Made by a program: the position numbers and the translations under genes. From positions 1 through 64,000 of the forward strand of contig NZ_JAAOCA010000020.1 of the NCBI RefSeq assembly GCF_014694385.1: a stretch of DNA of 64,000 bases. The letters run 5' to 3'. Positions within the stretch are counted from its first letter, which is position 1, and each line of letters opens with the position of its first letter. Below, one piece after another: positions 18,622 through 29,708 of this stretch. The notes beneath the pieces are model-generated. The model was given only the letters and a program-made list of their open reading frames with translations. It was not told the origin of the DNA and did not search any database. This stretch comes from Pseudomonas typographi (GTDB lineage Bacteria > Pseudomonadota > Gammaproteobacteria > Pseudomonadales > Pseudomonadaceae).

Positions 18622-19995
18622 TTAAAAAAAGCTCAACCCCACATGGAAGAGCTTTTCCACGTCCCTTATGAACTTCTTATCGACCACGAACAAAATCACA
18701 TGGTCGCCGCTTTCGATTACCGTGCTGTCGTGGGCGATCAGCACTTCGTCCTGGCGAATGATTGCCCCAATGGTGGTACCAGAAGGCAGGTGGATATGGC
18801 CAATGGCGCGGCCCACCACCTTGCTTGAGCGGGGGTCACCATGGGCGATGGCTTCGATGGCTTCGGCCGCGCCACGGCGCAGCGAATGCACGCTGACGAT
18901 ATCGCCGCGGCGTACATGGGCGAGCAAGGTACCAATGGTGGCCAGCTGCGGGCTGATGGCGATGTCGATTTCGCCGCCTTGGATAAGATCCACATAGGCT
19001 GGGTTATTGATGATGGTCATCACCTTGCGCGCGCCCAGCCGCTTGGCCAACAGCGACGACATGATGTTGGCCTCGTCATCGTTGGTCAACGCCAGGAAGA
19101 TATCGGCCTGGGCGATGTTTTCTTCGAGCAGCAGGTCGCGGTCCGAGGCGCTGCCCTGTAGCACCACGGTGCTGTCGAGGGTATCGGACAACTGCCGGCA
19201 GCGTGCCGGGTTCATTTCGATGATCTTGACCTGGTAGCGGCTTTCGATGGCCTCGGCCAAGCGTTCGCCGATATGGCCACCGCCGGCGATCACCACCCGT
19301 TTGTTGCGTTGGTCTACGCCGCGCAATTCGGCCATTACCGCGCGGATGTCATTGCGCGCGGCAATGAAGAACACTTCGTCGTCGGCCTCGATCACAGTGT
19401 CGCCGCGCGGCAGGATGGGCCGGTCGCGGCGGAAGATGGCCGCCACCCGGGTATCGACGTTGGGCATGTGCTGGCGAATCTGCCGCAGTTGCTGGCCCAC
19501 CAGCGGGCCGCCATAGTACGCCTTGACCGCCACCAATTGCGCCTTGCCGCCGGCGAAGTCGATCACCTGCAATGCACCGGGTTGTTCGATCAGCCGCTTG
19601 ATGTAATTGGTAACCACTTGCTCCGGGCTGATCAGCACATCGACCGGGATGGCCTCGTTGTCGAACAGGCCGGCGCGGGTGAGATAGGCCGATTCGCGTA
19701 CGCGGGCAATTTTGGTGGGGGTGCGGAACAGCGTGTAGGCGACTTGGCAAGCCACCATGTTGGCTTCGTCGCTGCTGGTCACCGCCACCAGCATGTCGGC
19801 GTCTTCGGCGCCGGCCTGGCGCAGCACGGTGGGGAATGACCCACGGCCCTGTACGGTGCGGATATCGAGGCGGTCGCCCAGGCTGCGCAGAAGGTCGCCG
19901 TCGGTGTCGACCACGGTGATGTCGTTGGCTTCGCTAGCCAGGTATTCGGCCAGGGTGCCGCCGACCTGGCCGGCACCGAGAATGATGATCTTCAC
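18622..19995 (-). CDS. trkA: Trk system potassium uptake peripheral protein
   Basis: A 457-residue cytoplasmic NAD(H)-binding regulator of the Trk K+ channel. It consists of two RCK-N/RCK-C pairs. The first Rossmann motif is [16 protein letters not shown] at the N-terminus and the second is [17 protein letters not shown] near residue 235. The length is typical for TrkA. It is 12 bp downstream of rsmB, at the end of the def-fmt-rsmB-trkA order usual in this genus. Confidence 0.96.
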   Translation of the reverse strand: MKIIILGAGQVGGTLAEYLASEANDITVVDTDGDLLRSLGDRLDIRTVQGRGSFPTVLRQAGAEDADMLVAVTSSDEANMVACQVAYTLFRTPTKIARVRESAYLTRAGLFDNEAIPVDVLISPEQVVTNYIKRLIEQPGALQVIDFAGGKAQLVAVKAYYGGPLVGQQLRQIRQHMPNVDTRVAAIFRRDRPILPRGDTVIEADDEVFFIAARNDIRAVMAELRGVDQRNKRVVIAGGGHIGERLAEAIESRYQVKIIEMNPARCRQLSDTLDSTVVLQGSASDRDLLLEENIAQADIFLALTNDDEANIMSSLLAKRLGARKVMTIINNPAYVDLIQGGEIDIAISPQLATIGTLLAHVRRGDIVSVHSLRRGAAEAIEAIAHGDPRSSKVVGRAIGHIHLPSGTTIGAIIRQDEVLIAHDSTVIESGDHVILFVVDKKFIRDVEKLFHVGLSFF

Positions 19996-20007
19996 GGGTG
20001 GCTCCTG

Positions 20008-21318
20008 TTAGCGAGGGGTGGCGGCGATCTTGATCAGTTTGGCGTAGTAAAAACCATCGTGGCCGTTCGGTTGTGGAAATAACTGGCGGCCATTGGCCTG
20101 GGGTATACCGGCGGCGATCGGTAGGTCGAGCTCGCGCGCCCCGGGGGTGCGGGCCAGGAACGCGGCGAGGGTGTCGGTGTTTTCCGCCGGTAACACCGAA
20201 CAGGTGGCGTACACCAGCAGCCCACCGACCTCCAAGGTGTTCCACAGGGCATCGAGCATCTCGCCCTGCAACTGCGCGAGCGCTGGGATGTCACCGGGTT
20301 GGCGGGTGAGCTTGATGTCTGGGTGGCGGCGGATTACCCCAGTGGCCGAGCAAGGTGCATCGAGCAGGATGCGCTGGAAGGGCTGGCCATCCCACCACGC
20401 TGCGGTGTCGCGCGCGTCGGCCGCCACCAGGCGTGCGCTCAGGCCAAGCCGGGCGAGGTTGCTGCGCACCCGCTCCAAGCGCTTGGGCTCCAGGTCTACG
20501 GCCAGCACTTCGGCCAGCGCCGGCTCGCGCTCGAGCAGGTGGCAGGTTTTACCACCGGGTGCGCAGCAGGCGTCCAACACCCGTTGCCCGGGTGCCAGTT
20601 CGAGCAGCCCGGCGGCCAGTTGCGCGGCTTCGTCCTGAACGCTCACCCAACCTTCGGCAAAGCCCGGCAGTTGTTCCACGGCGCAGGGCTGCAGCAAGGT
20701 AACGCCGTCTTCGCTGAAGCCACAGGGGCGCGCGTCGATGTCTGCCTGGGCCAGCAGGCGCAGGTAAGCGTCGCGGCGATGGTGGCGCCGGTTCACCCGC
20801 AAGGTCATCGGCGCGGGCTGGTTGTTGGCCTCGCACAGCGCTTGCCACTGCTCTGGCCAGGCGGCTTTGAGGGCTTTTTGCAGCCAGCGGGGGTGCGCGG
20901 TGCTGACCACCGGGTCGCGCTCCAGGCCAATCAGCAGTTCATTGCCTTCGCGCTGGGCGCGGCGTAGCACGGCATTGAGCAGCCCTTTTGCCCAGGGCTT
21001 TTTAAGTTTGACGGCGCAGCCCACGGTTTCGGCGATGGCAGCATGGGCCGGCACACGGCTGTAGAGCAGTTGATACAGGCCCACCAGCAGCAACGCTTGC
21101 AAATCCGCATCCTGCGCCTTGAACGGCTTTTGCATCAACGCGCCGGCCAGCAGCGCCAGCCGTGGCTCCCAGCGCGCGGCGCCGAAGGCGAGGTCCTGGG
21201 CCAAGCCGCGGTCGCGTGGTTCAACCTTGGCCAGTTGTGGCGGCAGCGAGCCATTGAGTGAAGCCTTGCCGGCCAGTACGGCGGCCAGCGCATGGGTGGC
21301 GGCCAGGCGCGGGTTCAT
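20008..21318 (-). CDS. rsmB: 16S rRNA (cytosine-967-C5)-methyltransferase
   Basis: A 436-residue SAM-dependent methyltransferase. It has an N-terminal NusB-like RNA-binding domain (residues about 1-140) and a C-terminal Rossmann domain. SAM binding is at [16 protein letters not shown], the TCS motif is [11 protein letters not shown] (nucleophile) and the PCSATG motif is [15 protein letters not shown]. The start overlaps the fmt stop by 4 bp (ATGA), so it is translationally coupled. Confidence 0.95.
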   Translation of the reverse strand: MNPRLAATHALAAVLAGKASLNGSLPPQLAKVEPRDRGLAQDLAFGAARWEPRLALLAGALMQKPFKAQDADLQALLLVGLYQLLYSRVPAHAAIAETVGCAVKLKKPWAKGLLNAVLRRAQREGNELLIGLERDPVVSTAHPRWLQKALKAAWPEQWQALCEANNQPAPMTLRVNRRHHRRDAYLRLLAQADIDARPCGFSEDGVTLLQPCAVEQLPGFAEGWVSVQDEAAQLAAGLLELAPGQRVLDACCAPGGKTCHLLEREPALAEVLAVDLEPKRLERVRSNLARLGLSARLVAADARDTAAWWDGQPFQRILLDAPCSATGVIRRHPDIKLTRQPGDIPALAQLQGEMLDALWNTLEVGGLLVYATCSVLPAENTDTLAAFLARTPGARELDLPIAAGIPQANGRQLFPQPNGHDGFYYAKLIKIAATPR

Positions 21319-22247
21319 TGGCCTAGCACCATGCCGGGGGCGAATTGTTCGCGGCGGCTATTGAACAGGTCGCTGAATGCCAGCGGCTTGCCGCCAGGCA
21401 GTTGCAGTTGGGTTATCAGCAATGCGCCCTCGCCGCACGCCACCGCCAAGCCCTGCTTGCTGGCGGCCAGTATCTGCCCGGGTTGGCCGTGGCCTTCGCC
21501 AAGGCTGGCAGCCAGCACCTTGAACGGTTCGCCGGCCACGGTGCTGTGGCATACCGGCCACGGAAACAACGCGCGCACCTGGCGCTCCAGTGCAACGGCC
21601 GGGCGCGCCCAGTCGAGGCGGGCTTCGTGTTTGCTCAGCTTGTGCGCATAGGTGGCCAGGGCATCGTCTTGCACTTGGCCTATGAGGGTGCCGCTGGCCA
21701 GGCCCGCGATCGCTTCGACCACCGCCGCCGGGCCCAGTTGGGCCAGGCGGTCGTGCAGGCTGCCGCCGGTATCGCGAGGGCTGATGGGGGTACGGACCTT
21801 GAGCAGCATGGGCCCGGTGTCCAACCCGGCCTCCATGCGCATCACCGTGACGCCGCTCTCGGTATCACCGGCCTCAACCGCGCGCTGGATCGGTGCGGCA
21901 CCGCGCCAGCGCGGCAGCAGCGAAGCGTGGCTGTTGATGCAGCCCAGCGGCGGAATGTCGAGCACCGCTTGCGGCAGGATAAGCCCGTAGGCCACCACCA
22001 CCATCAGGTCGGGCGCCAGGGCCGCCAGCTTTTGTTGGGCATCCGGCGCCCGCAGGCTGGCGGGTTGCACCACCTCGATACCCTGGGCCACGGCCAGTTG
22101 CTTGACCGGGCTTGGCAGCAACTTTTGCCCACGCCCAGCGGGGCGGTCGGGCTGGGTGTAAACAGCCACCACCTGGTGCGGTGTGTGGAGCAGGGCCTTA
22201 AGGTGTTCGGCGGCAAATTCGGGGGTACCGGCAAAGACAATGCGCAT
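21315..22247 (-). CDS. fmt: Methionyl-tRNA formyltransferase
   Basis: A 310-residue enzyme that formylates initiator Met-tRNA. The N-terminus is [20 protein letters not shown]. The catalytic region is [20 protein letters not shown] with Asn/His, then the Asp in GLDTGPML. The C-terminal OB-like domain follows. The ATG of MRIVFAG is the family start; an in-frame extension upstream would run through an apparent terminator. An intrinsic-terminator-like structure lies only 14 bp before this start, so fmt-rsmB-trkA may have its own regulation. Confidence 0.96.
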   Translation of the reverse strand: MRIVFAGTPEFAAEHLKALLHTPHQVVAVYTQPDRPAGRGQKLLPSPVKQLAVAQGIEVVQPASLRAPDAQQKLAALAPDLMVVVAYGLILPQAVLDIPPLGCINSHASLLPRWRGAAPIQRAVEAGDTESGVTVMRMEAGLDTGPMLLKVRTPISPRDTGGSLHDRLAQLGPAAVVEAIAGLASGTLIGQVQDDALATYAHKLSKHEARLDWARPAVALERQVRALFPWPVCHSTVAGEPFKVLAASLGEGHGQPGQILAASKQGLAVACGEGALLITQLQLPGGKPLAFSDLFNSRREQFAPGMVLGQ

Positions 22248-22260
22248 CGGTTCTACCATC

Positions 22261-22288
22261 AAATAAAAAAGGCTTGCCGGGGCAAGCC
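22261..22288 (-). terminator. Terminator-like hairpin between def and fmt
   Basis: On the minus strand GGCTTGC and GCAAGCC (within 22271-22288) form a 7-8-bp GC stem, followed by a T6 tract and then ATTT (A-run 22261-22270). It meets the usual criteria for a Rho-independent terminator. It lies after def and just before the fmt start codon, so it could limit def read-through into fmt. Confidence 0.7.
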
Positions 22289-22356
22289 TCAGGTTGCTGA
22301 CCACCTATGGGGTGGTAGGCGCGTGGTAGCGCCCGGCGGGCGCCCAGGCGGCCCGA

Positions 22357-22863
22357 TCAAGCTTGCTGGCGGTGCTGTTTTTCCAGCTTTTTCTTGATCC
22401 GGTCGCGCTTGAGAAACGACAGGTAGTCAACGAACAGCTTGCCATCGAGGTGGTCGCACTCATGCTGCACGCACACCGCCAACAGGCCCTCGGCGACCAG
22501 CTCGAACGGCTCGCCGTCGCGGCCCAGCGCTTTGACCTTGACCTTTTGCGGGCGCTCGACGTTCTCGTAGAAACCCGGTACCGACAAGCACCCCTCTTGG
22601 TACTGGCCGAGTTCTTCGGTCAAGGCCTCGAACTCGGGGTTGATGAACACCCGGGGTTCGCTGCGATCCTCGGAAAGGTCCATGACCACGATACGCTTGT
22701 GAACGTTGACCTGGGTCGCCGCCAACCCGATACCGGGCGCTTCGTACATGGTTTCAAACATGTCATCGACCAGCTGGCGCACCTCGTCGTCGACCACCTC
22801 GACTGGCTTGGCGATGGTGCGAAGACGCGAATCCGGAAATTCGAGAATGTTTAAAATAGCCAT
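22357..22863 (-). CDS. def: Peptide deformylase
   Basis: A 168-residue metalloenzyme that removes the N-formyl group from new proteins. All three family motifs are present: [15 protein letters not shown] and QHECDHLDG, with Cys and two His as metal ligands. The start is ATG 22863 in the divergent region with the LysM gene. The length is typical. Confidence 0.97.
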   Translation of the reverse strand: MAILNILEFPDSRLRTIAKPVEVVDDEVRQLVDDMFETMYEAPGIGLAATQVNVHKRIVVMDLSEDRSEPRVFINPEFEALTEELGQYQEGCLSVPGFYENVERPQKVKVKALGRDGEPFELVAEGLLAVCVQHECDHLDGKLFVDYLSFLKRDRIKKKLEKQHRQQA

Positions 22864-22998
22864 ATGCTCAAGTGCTGCACTTTAGGGTAATGTCGGGCGT
22901 CAGCGGCATCGCCTGACGCTGTTTGAGCGGTTTACGCCCAGGGAAAACCCGCTGCCCGCAGGTTTGATGAATGCGTACATGATAAAGGGATTCACGGC

Positions 22999-24024
22999 AT
23001 GAGGAAATCTTTACTCGCCCTGCTGCTGCTGGCCGCTGCCAGCCTGGCACAGGCGCAGGTACAACTCAGGGACGGCTATCCACAACGTTACACCGTTATA
23101 CAGGGCGACACGCTCTGGGACATTGCCGGCAAGTTCCTCAGCAAACCTTGGGAATGGCCGCACATTTGGCACGCCAACCCCCAGGTCGCCAACCCCGACT
23201 TTATCTACCCGGGCGATACGCTGGTGCTCAGTTTCGCCGGCGGGCAGCCGCAAATTTCCCTGCAACGTGGCGAAAGCCGCGGCACCATCAAGCTCTCGCC
23301 GCGGGCCCGCAGCACGCCCGTGGCCGAGGCAATCCCGACGATCCCGCTGGGCTCTATCAACGCCTTTTTGCTGGCCAACCGGGTGGTGCAAAGCCCGGAA
23401 GAATTCGAACAGGCGCCCTATATCGTGGCCGGCAACCAAGAGCGCGTGCTCAGCGGCCAGGGTGATCGGATTTACGCCCGCGGCCACTTCGACCCGCAAC
23501 ATACCGTGTATGGCATTTTTCGCCAGGGCAAGACCTATACCGACCCGGCTACCCATGAAGTGCTGGGCATCAATGCCGATAACCTCGGTGGCGGCGAGGT
23601 GGTTGCCACCGAAGGCGATATCGCCACGCTGAGCCTGCAAAGCTCCAATGCCGAAGTTCGCCTGGGCGACCGCCTGTTCAGCACCGAAGAGCGACCGGTC
23701 AATTCGTTCTTCTACCCCGCCGCGCCTACCCGCGAGGTGCATGGCACGATCATCGACGTGCCGCGCGGGGTGACCCAGATCGGCAAATACGACGTGGTGA
23801 CGCTCGACCGTGGCAGCCGTGACGGGCTGCAAGAAGGTAACGTACTGGCCATTTACAAAACCGGCGAAATCGTGCGCGACCGGGTCAACGGCGAGCAAGT
23901 GAAGATCCCCGACGAGCGCGCGGGCCTTTTGATGGTGTTTCGCACTTACGAAAAACTCAGCTATGGTTTGGTGCTCAATGCCACCCGTTCATTGGCGGTT
24001 ATGGATAAAGTCGCCAATCCATAG
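22999..24024 (+). CDS. LysM peptidoglycan-binding domain protein
   Basis: A 341-residue exported protein with a signal peptide (MRKSLLALLLLAAASLAQA) and one LysM domain at about residues 30-78 (RYTVIQGDTLWDIAGKFLS ... NPDFIYPGDTLVL). A long C-terminal region of unknown fold follows (VHGTIIDVPRGVTQIGKYDV). LysM binds glycan strands, so the protein is probably periplasmic. The def / lysM-dprA-tsaC order is conserved in Pseudomonas. The divergent 135 bp with def should hold both promoters. Confidence 0.9.
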   Translation: MRKSLLALLLLAAASLAQAQVQLRDGYPQRYTVIQGDTLWDIAGKFLSKPWEWPHIWHANPQVANPDFIYPGDTLVLSFAGGQPQISLQRGESRGTIKLSPRARSTPVAEAIPTIPLGSINAFLLANRVVQSPEEFEQAPYIVAGNQERVLSGQGDRIYARGHFDPQHTVYGIFRQGKTYTDPATHEVLGINADNLGGGEVVATEGDIATLSLQSSNAEVRLGDRLFSTEERPVNSFFYPAAPTREVHGTIIDVPRGVTQIGKYDVVTLDRGSRDGLQEGNVLAIYKTGEIVRDRVNGEQVKIPDERAGLLMVFRTYEKLSYGLVLNATRSLAVMDKVANP

Positions 24025-24053
24025 TGGCATTTGCTAAACATCCATCAACAGAG

Positions 24054-24062
24054 TTATCCACA
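24054..24062 (+). promoter_or_regulatory. DnaA box 9-mer
   Basis: A perfect TTATCCACA lies in the lysM-dprA intergenic space. The same 9-mer occurs at 10853-10861, 18554-18562 and 24670-24678, and on the minus strand at 29728-29736. Scattered DnaA boxes are common near oriC. A function in titrating DnaA or in local regulation is inferred only. Confidence 0.45.
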
Positions 24063-24106
24063 GGTTGTGATGAGCGGCCTGTGGCGGTGAGATCAAGGAC
24101 GATCAC

Positions 24107-25225
24107 ATGCCACTTATCGACGCCCTGGCGGGTTCGCCCGCCGAACTGGACGCGCGCTTGCGCCTGCATTCGTTGCCCAAGGTTGGGCCTGTACATTTTC
24201 GTAAACTGATCGACGCGTTCGGCAGTGCCTGCGCCGCGCTCGCCGCGCCGGCGCCTGCCTGGGTGGCGTTGGGCCTGGCGCGGGAGAGCGCCGCCGCGCG
24301 CCGTGAGCCTGCGGTGCGCGATGGTGCCAGCGCCGCAATGCGCTGGCTAGAGCCATCGGGCCGGCACTTGTTGATGTGGGACCACCCCCATTACCCCGCC
24401 TTGCTGGCAGAAATCCCAGACCCGCCACCCCTGCTGTTCGTGCAGGGTAACCCCCACATACTTGAGCAGCCCCAACTGGCCATCGTGGGTAGCCGCCGTG
24501 CTTGCGCCCCGGGTTTGGACACCGCCCGGGCGTTCGCAATGGCCTTGGCGCAGGCCGGTTTCACCATCACCAGCGGCCTGGCGCTGGGTATCGATGGCGC
24601 CGCCCACAGAGGCGCGCTGCGGGTGGGCGGGGGGACGGTAGCCGTACTGGGCACGGGCCTCGAAAAAGTTTATCCACAGCGGCATGTGGGCCTTGCACGT
24701 GACATTACCGAGCAGGGCGGCGCCGTGATTTCGGAGTACCCGCTGGGCACGCCGCCGGCGCGGGACAACTTTCCCCGGCGCAATCGCCTGATCAGCGGTT
24801 TGGCCCTGGGCGTGCTGGTGGTGGAGGCGAGCCTGGGCAGCGGTTCGCTGATCACGGCGCGCTTGGCCGCGGAACAGGGCCGGGAGGTGTACGCCATCCC
24901 CGGGTCCATTCACCACCCTGGGGCAAAAGGCTGCCACCAGTTGATCCGCGACGGTGCGCAATTGGTCGAAAGCATCGAGCACATCTTGGAAAGCCTGCAG
25001 GGCTGGCACGGGCCGGCGGCGCAGATGCCGGCCAGCCCGGCCGACCCGGTGTTGGCCGAGCTATTGGCCGGGCCGCGTTCGGCCGAAGCGTTGGCGGGGG
25101 ACTTGCACTGGCCGCTGCCGCGGGTGCTGGCCGCGCTTACCGAGCACGAGGTAACCGGGCAGGTGGTTTGCGAAGCGGGGCGATGGTTCGCCAGGCCCAT
25201 GCCAGATACACTGCGCTCACGTTGA
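24107..25225 (+). CDS. dprA: DNA-processing protein DprA
   Basis: A 372-residue protein that loads RecA onto incoming single-stranded DNA during transformation. It has an N-terminal helical (SAM-like) region (LRLHSLPKVGPVHFRKLI), the central Rossmann-like domain (LAIVGSRRACAPGLDTARAF; SGLALGIDGAAHRGAL; DNFPRRNRLISGLALGVLVV) and a C-terminal winged-helix domain (about 300-372). The start ATG has AAGGA seven bases upstream. It is present in many Pseudomonas regardless of known natural competence. Confidence 0.95.
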   Translation: MPLIDALAGSPAELDARLRLHSLPKVGPVHFRKLIDAFGSACAALAAPAPAWVALGLARESAAARREPAVRDGASAAMRWLEPSGRHLLMWDHPHYPALLAEIPDPPPLLFVQGNPHILEQPQLAIVGSRRACAPGLDTARAFAMALAQAGFTITSGLALGIDGAAHRGALRVGGGTVAVLGTGLEKVYPQRHVGLARDITEQGGAVISEYPLGTPPARDNFPRRNRLISGLALGVLVVEASLGSGSLITARLAAEQGREVYAIPGSIHHPGAKGCHQLIRDGAQLVESIEHILESLQGWHGPAAQMPASPADPVLAELLAGPRSAEALAGDLHWPLPRVLAALTEHEVTGQVVCEAGRWFARPMPDTLRSR

Positions 25226-25243
25226 GCCGGGAGGGTGTCGAAC

Positions 25244-25798
25244 ATGGTGAACAGTTGGCGTGCGCAGCAGGCCGCGCGGGAGATACGCGCCGGTGCGGTG
25301 ATTGCCTACCCCACCGAAGCTGTTTGGGGGCTGGGCTGCGACCCTTGGGACGAAGACGCGGTGTACCGCTTGCTCGCCATCAAGTCGCGCTCGGTGGATA
25401 AAGGCCTGATCCTGATCGCCGACAACATTCGCCAGTTCGATTTTTTGTTCGAAGACTTCCCGCAAACCTGGCTCGACAAAATGGCGGCGACCTGGCCGGG
25501 GCCCAATACCTGGCTGGTGCCGCACCGTGACCTGTTGCCCGAGTGGATCACCGGCCAGCACGACAGCGTGGCCGTGCGGGTCAGCGACCACCCGCTGGTG
25601 CGCGAATTATGCGCGCTGGTGGGGCCCATCGTATCGACCTCGGCCAACCCCCAGGGCAAGGCCCCGGCACGCACCCGCCTGCGCGTAGAGCAATATTTTC
25701 GCGGCCAGGTCGACTACGTGATGGGTGGCGCGTTGGGCGGCCGGCGCAGCCCCAGTGTGATTCGGGATCTGCGCTCAGGCGAGGTCATCCGCCCGTAA
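25244..25798 (+). CDS. tsaC: Threonylcarbamoyl-AMP synthase
   Basis: A 184-residue Sua5/YciO/YrdC protein that makes threonylcarbamoyl-AMP for the t6A37 tRNA modification. The typical segments are [19 protein letters not shown], the [13 protein letters not shown] segment, [11 protein letters not shown] and [19 protein letters not shown] 25244 is chosen because GGGAGGG (25229-25235) lies about 9 bases upstream. The in-frame GTG at 25235 would overlap that site. It follows dprA by 18 bp. Confidence 0.95.
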   Translation: MVNSWRAQQAAREIRAGAVIAYPTEAVWGLGCDPWDEDAVYRLLAIKSRSVDKGLILIADNIRQFDFLFEDFPQTWLDKMAATWPGPNTWLVPHRDLLPEWITGQHDSVAVRVSDHPLVRELCALVGPIVSTSANPQGKAPARTRLRVEQYFRGQVDYVMGGALGGRRSPSVIRDLRSGEVIRP

Positions 25799-25834
25799 AA
25801 ACGCCTGCGCTATCGGCTGCTGTTTCGGTGGGCA

Positions 25835-26809
25835 CTACGGGATCAAAACCGTCGACCCGGTAGTGCGCCGCCCGGAGAGCTCGGTATGCGCCTTGGCGGC
25901 CTCGGCCAGTGGGTAGCGGTGGTTGACCTCAATTTTAACCTTGCCGCTGGTAACGTTCTCGAACAGTTCGTTGGCCATCGCTTGCAAGGCCGACGGCACC
26001 GCATAGGTGGCCAGCGTTGGGCGGGTGACGTACAGCGAGCCTTTGCTGCTGAGGACGGCAAGGTTGACCCCGGTGACCGCGCCGGAGGCATTGCCGAAGC
26101 TTACCAACAGCCCGCGAGGCGCTACGCAATCGAGCGAGGTTTCCCAGGTGTCTTTGCCTACGCCGTCGTACACCACCGGGCATTTTTTCCCGTCGGTGAG
26201 TTCCAGCACGCGCTTGGTCACGTCTTCGCGGCTGTAGTCGATCACTTCCCAGGCGCCGGCGGCCTTCGCCGCGGCGGCTTTCTCCGGCGAGCTTACCGTG
26301 CCGATCACCTTGGCCCCGAGTTCCTTGGCCCATTGGCAGGCGATCAGCCCCACCCCGCCCGCGGCGGCATGCCATAGCACGGTTTCGCCCGCTTCAACGC
26401 GGTAGGTTTGGCGCAGCAGGTACTGCACGGTCAGCCCCTTGAGCATCATGCCGGCGGCCTGTTCGAAGCTGATCGCCTCGGGCAGTTTCACCAGCAGGTT
26501 GGCGGGCAACACGTGCAGTTCACTGTAAGCGCCCAGCGGGCCGCCGGCGTGGGCCACGTGGTCGCCCACCTGCAAGCCGCGGACTTCGCTGCCCACCGCA
26601 TCGACCACACCGGCCGCCTCGGTGCCCAGGCCCGACGGAAACGTCGCGATGGGGTAAAGGCCGCCCCGAAAGTAGGTGTCGATGTAATTCAGCCCGATCG
26701 CCTTATTGCGCACCCGGACCTCATGGGGCCCCGGTTCGGCAGGAGTGTAGTCGACATATTGCAGAACCTCCGGGCCGCCGGTGGCAGTGAACTGGATACG
26801 CTTGGCCAT
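25835..26809 (-). CDS. qor: NADPH:quinone reductase (zinc-independent MDR family)
   Basis: A 324-residue oxidoreductase of the quinone reductase branch. The N-terminal GroES-like domain is followed by the NADPH-binding motif HAAAGGVGLIACQWAKELGA. The zinc ligands of alcohol dehydrogenases are absent. Other typical segments are GLNYIDTYFRGGLYP and PLGAYSELHVLPA. The position between tsaC (convergent) and hemF (divergent) is conserved in Pseudomonas. Confidence 0.93.
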   Translation of the reverse strand: MAKRIQFTATGGPEVLQYVDYTPAEPGPHEVRVRNKAIGLNYIDTYFRGGLYPIATFPSGLGTEAAGVVDAVGSEVRGLQVGDHVAHAGGPLGAYSELHVLPANLLVKLPEAISFEQAAGMMLKGLTVQYLLRQTYRVEAGETVLWHAAAGGVGLIACQWAKELGAKVIGTVSSPEKAAAAKAAGAWEVIDYSREDVTKRVLELTDGKKCPVVYDGVGKDTWETSLDCVAPRGLLVSFGNASGAVTGVNLAVLSSKGSLYVTRPTLATYAVPSALQAMANELFENVTSGKVKIEVNHRYPLAEAAKAHTELSGRRTTGSTVLIP

Positions 26810-26944
26810 CTTGTTCTCCTCAGGGGGTGGTCAATGCCCTATCGGACGCCTTTGCACGACCTGCGTCAACTGCCTGCGCCCGGCCGGGGTGGTATGCTAC
26901 GCGCCGATTTTCCTGGCAGCGCTGGCGGCCGGGGCCGTTCTTGA

Positions 26945-27892
<948 letters not shown>

Positions 27893-27909
27893 GCGCAGGA
27901 TTGCCCCGA

Positions 27910-28737
27910 ATGGACCGCTACGTCGTGTTTGGAAACCCCATTGGCCACAGCAAGTCGCCAACCATTCACCGCCTGTTCGCCGAACAGGCGGGCCAACAGC
28001 TGGAGTACCGCACGCAGGTAGCCCCACTGGGCGGCTTCGGCGAATGTGCCCGCGAGTTTTTTCAGGCGGGTGGCTTGGGCGCCAACGTGACCGTGCCGTT
28101 CAAGGAGGACGCCTACCGCTTCTGCGATGAGCTTACCCTGCGCGCGCAGCGGGCCGGGGCGGTAAACATGCTCAGCCGCCAGGGCGATGGTGGCGTGCGC
28201 GGCGATAACACCGACGGTGAAGGGCTGGTGCGCGACCTTACGGCCAACGCCGGCTTGCCCTTGGCCGGCAAGCGCATCTTGCTGCTCGGGGCCGGCGGTG
28301 CCGCACGTGGCGTGCTCGAGCCTTTACTCGAAGAAGCGCCCGCGCAGGTGGTGCTTGCCAACCGTACGCTGGAAAAGGCACAGCGGCTGGTAGAAGCGTT
28401 CGCCGAACTGGGCCCGCTGCGTGCCTCGGCGTTCGCCGAGCTGGCCGGGCCGTTCGATGTGATCATCAACGCCACGGCAGCGAGCCTGGCCGGGGAAATC
28501 CCCCCGGTGGCCGCCAGCCTGATCGAGCCGGGCCGCACGGCGTGTTACGACATGATGTATGGCAAGGCGCCGACGCCGTTCTGCCACTGGGCCACCGAGC
28601 ATGGCGCGGTGAAGGCGCTCGATGGCCTGGGCATGCTGGTGGAGCAGGCTGCCGTGGCGTTCCGTTACTGGCGCGGCGTAGAGGTAGACACCGCACCGGT
28701 ATTGGCCAACCTGCGCCAGCAACTGCTGAACGGTTAA
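27910..28737 (+). CDS. aroE: Shikimate dehydrogenase (NADP+)
   Basis: A 275-residue enzyme that reduces 3-dehydroshikimate in aromatic amino-acid synthesis. The substrate-binding loop is [13 protein letters not shown], the catalytic Lys lies in NVTVPFKED and the Asp in GDNTDGEG. The NADP motif is [15 protein letters not shown] with the NRT triplet at ANRTLEKA. The start is the ATG of MDRYVVFGN, with AGGA about ten bases upstream. It follows hemF directly, as in other pseudomonads. Confidence 0.96.
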   Translation: MDRYVVFGNPIGHSKSPTIHRLFAEQAGQQLEYRTQVAPLGGFGECAREFFQAGGLGANVTVPFKEDAYRFCDELTLRAQRAGAVNMLSRQGDGGVRGDNTDGEGLVRDLTANAGLPLAGKRILLLGAGGAARGVLEPLLEEAPAQVVLANRTLEKAQRLVEAFAELGPLRASAFAELAGPFDVIINATAASLAGEIPPVAASLIEPGRTACYDMMYGKAPTPFCHWATEHGAVKALDGLGMLVEQAAVAFRYWRGVEVDTAPVLANLRQQLLNG

Positions 28738-28773
28738 ACCGCGCACCGGCCGCGGTGGGCGGCGCAGGCTGGT

Positions 28774-29694
28774 TTACAGCTTGGCTTTCACCGCCGCCAG
28801 CGCATCCTTGCCGTCGGCGGTTTTCACCCCGGCAAGCCATGTGTCGAGCACTTGTGGGTTGGCTTTAAGCCACGCCCTGGCGGCCTCGGCATTGGTTTTT
28901 TTGTTGTCTACCACATCGGCCATGATGGTGTTCTCCATGGCGGGGGTAAACATCAGCTGGCTGAACAGCTTGCCCACCTCAGGGCAGGCTTGCGCGTAGC
29001 CCGGGCGCGTCAATGTGTACACACTGCCCGCGGTGCCGAAGTATTGCTCACCGCCGGTGAGGTAATGCATTTTCAGCTTCACGTTCATTGGGTGTGGGGT
29101 CCAACCCAGGAACGTGATGAAGCGCTTGTTTTTCACGGCGCGGTTCACTTCGGCAAGCATCGCTTGCTCACTGGACTCCACCAGTTTCCACTTGCCCAGG
29201 TTGAAGTCGTTCTTCTTGATGATTTCTTGCAGCGACTGGTTGGCTGGTGCCCCGGCGCCAATGCCGTAGAGTTTTTCGCCGAACTTGTCTGCGAATTTGT
29301 TCAGGTCGTCGAAGCTGTGCACGCCGGCATCGTACACATAGTCCGGTACCGCCAGGGTGAACTGGGTGCCTTCGAGGTTCTTGGCCAGTTGCACCACCTT
29401 GCCGTTGGCGATGAATTTATCGTGGAAGCCTTGTTGGGCCGGCATCCAGTTGCCGAGAAAAACATCCACCTGGCCATCTTGTAGGCCGCCGTAAGTGATC
29501 GGTACCGCCAGCGAATCGACCTTGGTCTGGTAGCCCATGCCCTCGAGCAGAAAACCGGCAATGGCGTTGGTGGCGGCAATGTCGCTCCAACCTGGGTCCG
29601 CCATTTTCACTGGGCTGCAGCTTTGCTCTGCCCAGGCAACGCTGGCGCCGAGCCCAAGGGCACCGGCAACGATCACGGTGGTCATCTTTTTCAT
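28774..29694 (-). CDS. choX: Choline ABC transporter substrate-binding protein
   Basis: A 306-residue periplasmic protein of the ChoX/OpuAC family with a signal peptide (MKKMTTVIVAGALGLGASVAWA). Segments AEQSCSPVKMADPGWSDI, DVFLGNWMPAQQGFHDKF and FLGWTPHPMNVKLKMHYL carry aromatic residues of the kind that make the quaternary-ammonium box. It lies 14 bp downstream of betC on the same strand. The ABC permease and ATPase are not in the window, so it must pair with a transporter encoded elsewhere. The pairing with betC points to capture of the choline released from choline-O-sulfate. Confidence 0.88.
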   Translation of the reverse strand: MKKMTTVIVAGALGLGASVAWAEQSCSPVKMADPGWSDIAATNAIAGFLLEGMGYQTKVDSLAVPITYGGLQDGQVDVFLGNWMPAQQGFHDKFIANGKVVQLAKNLEGTQFTLAVPDYVYDAGVHSFDDLNKFADKFGEKLYGIGAGAPANQSLQEIIKKNDFNLGKWKLVESSEQAMLAEVNRAVKNKRFITFLGWTPHPMNVKLKMHYLTGGEQYFGTAGSVYTLTRPGYAQACPEVGKLFSQLMFTPAMENTIMADVVDNKKTNAEAARAWLKANPQVLDTWLAGVKTADGKDALAAVKAKL

Positions 29695-29708
29695 GGCTTT
29701 CCCTTTTT

